From an uncultured Methanomassiliicoccus sp. (GTDB lineage Archaea > Thermoplasmatota > Thermoplasmata > Methanomassiliicoccales > Methanomassiliicoccaceae), in contig CAJKRY010000007.1 of the NCBI GenBank assembly GCA_905202485.1, positions 30,938 through 94,937 on the forward strand: a stretch of 64,000 nucleotides of DNA, written 5' to 3'. Both the position numbers and the translations under genes were made by a program. The notes under the pieces were generated by a model that made no database searches, was not told where the DNA came from, and saw only the letters and a list, made by a program, of their open reading frames with translations. Each line of letters opens with the position of its first letter. Within the stretch, counting starts at the first letter, position 1. Shown piece after piece: positions 62,907 to 64,000 of the stretch.

Positions 62907-63725
62907 TTCACCACCACCGCTTCGATAACAGGCAATATGCCATCTCTAATTACTTTCGTTATTATATATTTCGTGCCGCGTTTCATCAGAAATTCATATT
63001 CTTCGCTGCCATATTCTCCACCGAACTCTCTGACATACATTCCCACACCTTTGCCAGCTGGCACTCGGAGTACTAACATGGCAGGGTGTTTGACGCGTTC
63101 ATTCGACAGTGCAAAATCAACAGCTACACCATGGTTAATTGATGTTGAGTTGAATGCTTTTCTGATTTTTATTTTAAACAGTAATGAAATTATAGTCTGT
63201 TGTACCAAACATCTCAATACCATCCACTCCGCGATATAACGTAATGATCTCATGCAGGATCGTATCTTCAATTTTTTTGTCTCACTTAACTTAACCTCGG
63301 ATTTGAGCAGTTTGGCCTGCAGATCCTTTAGAGATGCCACTAGAGTCCATATGTCCGCTGCAGTGGAATGATCTACAGCAGGATCAGAGGAGTTGCCGTT
63401 TCCATCTCGGTGCTTTCTGTCTGTCGGGTGGCAGTACGAAATATCCTGATGTTTGTGCTCCTTGGCAGGTATGACTTCTCAAATGCCAGTATTGGTTACT
63501 TTGGGCAATCTCTCCGAAAACTGCATGAATATCAAAAATGCTTATCGGTTCGTTAGTCAGCTCCTGCAGTTTCAGAGTTCCAGAGATTTTAAGCTCTCCG
63601 TTTTTCCATTTAACATTTAAACCGATTTGCAGCGCTTTTCATGCATTGTCTAGATTACCACTAAGCAGCTACTTATCTCCAGTTCATCTGCATCTTCTAT
63701 TTTTAATTGCTACTTTTAGGTCTAT
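62903..63725 (-). pseudogene. ADP-ribosyltransferase (ART)-like gene with several frameshifts
   Basis: Right to left, coding-like blocks are KALQIGLNVKWKNGELKISG and ISIFDIHAVFGEIAQ (about 63650-63490), then SYCHPTDRKHRDGNGN and SLKDLQAKLLKSEVKL, then in another frame DTILHEIITLYRGVDGIEM (ART motif R, ~63280-63190), and back in the first frame RKAFNSTSINHGVAVDFA (STS motif), MLVLRVPAGKG and EYGSEEYEFLMKRGTKYII (ExE-type motif). Two frameshifts, one at a run of seven A (63271-63277), flank the R block and cancel out. ART domains of this kind occur with phage head proteins. It starts beside array 2. Confidence 0.55.
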
Positions 63726-63744
63726 TTGGCTGATTAGATCTATT

Positions 63745-64000
63745 CTTTACATTCTAGTTTAGATGGATTTCTAACCACTGTGAAAGTAGTATCAACAAAA
63801 GGAGATCAATATTTACATTCTAGTTTAGATGGATTTCTAACTCTCTTGCGTAGTAGTCGCCTGGCTTACTAAAATTCATTTACATTCTAGTTTAGATGGA
63901 TTTCTAACCGGATCCAGCTCCAAGATGTTAATAGAGACTAACTTGATTTACATTCTAGTTTAGATGGATTTCTAACTTATGCCTACACGTAAATCACAGA
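63745..64000 (-). CRISPR. CRISPR array 2, distal end (4 repeats, continues past the window)
   Basis: Repeats at 63745-63775, 63811-63841, 63878-63908 and 63946-63976 on the minus strand are the same 31-bp sequence as in array 1. The leftmost copy ends GTAAAG, exactly like the last repeat of array 1, so this is the leader-distal end and the leader is to the right, outside the window. Three spacers (35, 36, 37 bp) and part of a fourth are visible; none equals an array 1 spacer. Confidence 0.97.

Overview
The window comes from a methylotrophic, pyrrolysine-using methanogen, most likely a member of the Methanomassiliicoccales. The evidence is a complete pylT-S-B-C-D locus whose PylS has only the catalytic domain, mono-, di- and trimethylamine methyltransferase genes that each carry one in-frame amber codon, their cognate corrinoid proteins, and a RamA-type corrinoid activator. 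Archaeal promoter boxes, an intron-containing tRNA-Cys, an F420H2-oxidase-type flavodiiron protein and a class III ribonucleotide reductase fit this. Nothing in the sequence fixes the genus or species.

Layout. 0-7 kb: end of a Zn/Cd-type P-ATPase, tRNA-Cys beside cysE and cysS, a radical SAM gene, and a DtxR-FeoA regulator followed by FeoB. 7-9 kb: RNA-binding protein, tRNA-Leu, DUF308 membrane protein and a small DNA-binding-like protein. 9-16.4 kb: a tight three-gene unit of a 1880-residue helicase-nuclease, an AlkD-like HEAT protein and a DUF1848 protein. 16.4-22 kb: small proteins, the iorA-iorB-paaK operon for aryl-pyruvate or aryl-acetate metabolism, a SIMPL protein and HEAT and zinc-type proteins. 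22-41.5 kb: the methylamine island. mtmC1B1, ramA, pylD, pylC, pylB, pylS and pylT lie on the minus strand. mtmC2B2 and an Rh-type ammonium/methylammonium channel diverge from them. Then mtbC, mtbB, mttB, mttC, an EamA-like transporter with a winged-helix-like tail, a 48-residue membrane peptide and an APC permease lie on the minus strand. 41.8-51.5 kb: flavodiiron protein, NrdD, membrane and SMR proteins, a YtrABC-like ABC cluster, DUF3793 under an iron-box-like palindrome, and a Sel1-repeat protein. 51.6-64 kb: a complete type I-B (Cst/Tneap) CRISPR-Cas operon, a 35-repeat array, a decayed provirus-like segment (MuF-like and ADP-ribosyltransferase-like pseudogenes), and the distal end of a second, convergent array with the same repeat.

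How it works together. The methyltransferases move methyl groups from methylamines to MtmC, MtbC and MttC. RamA reductively reactivates the corrinoid. The pyl genes make the 22nd amino acid that the three methyltransferases need, and the channel, permeases and small membrane protein probably handle substrates and released ammonium. The acceptor enzyme MtbA is not in this window.

Most unusual points: pylS itself ends in UAG inside the Shine-Dalgarno sequence of pylB; an identical element of about 20 bp lies 3' of mtmB2 and in the mtbC leader, each time ahead of a T-tract; a transporter is fused to a winged-helix-like domain; small ORFs surround UAG or UGA codons; and two convergent CRISPR arrays share the same degenerate last repeat and bracket a viral relic.
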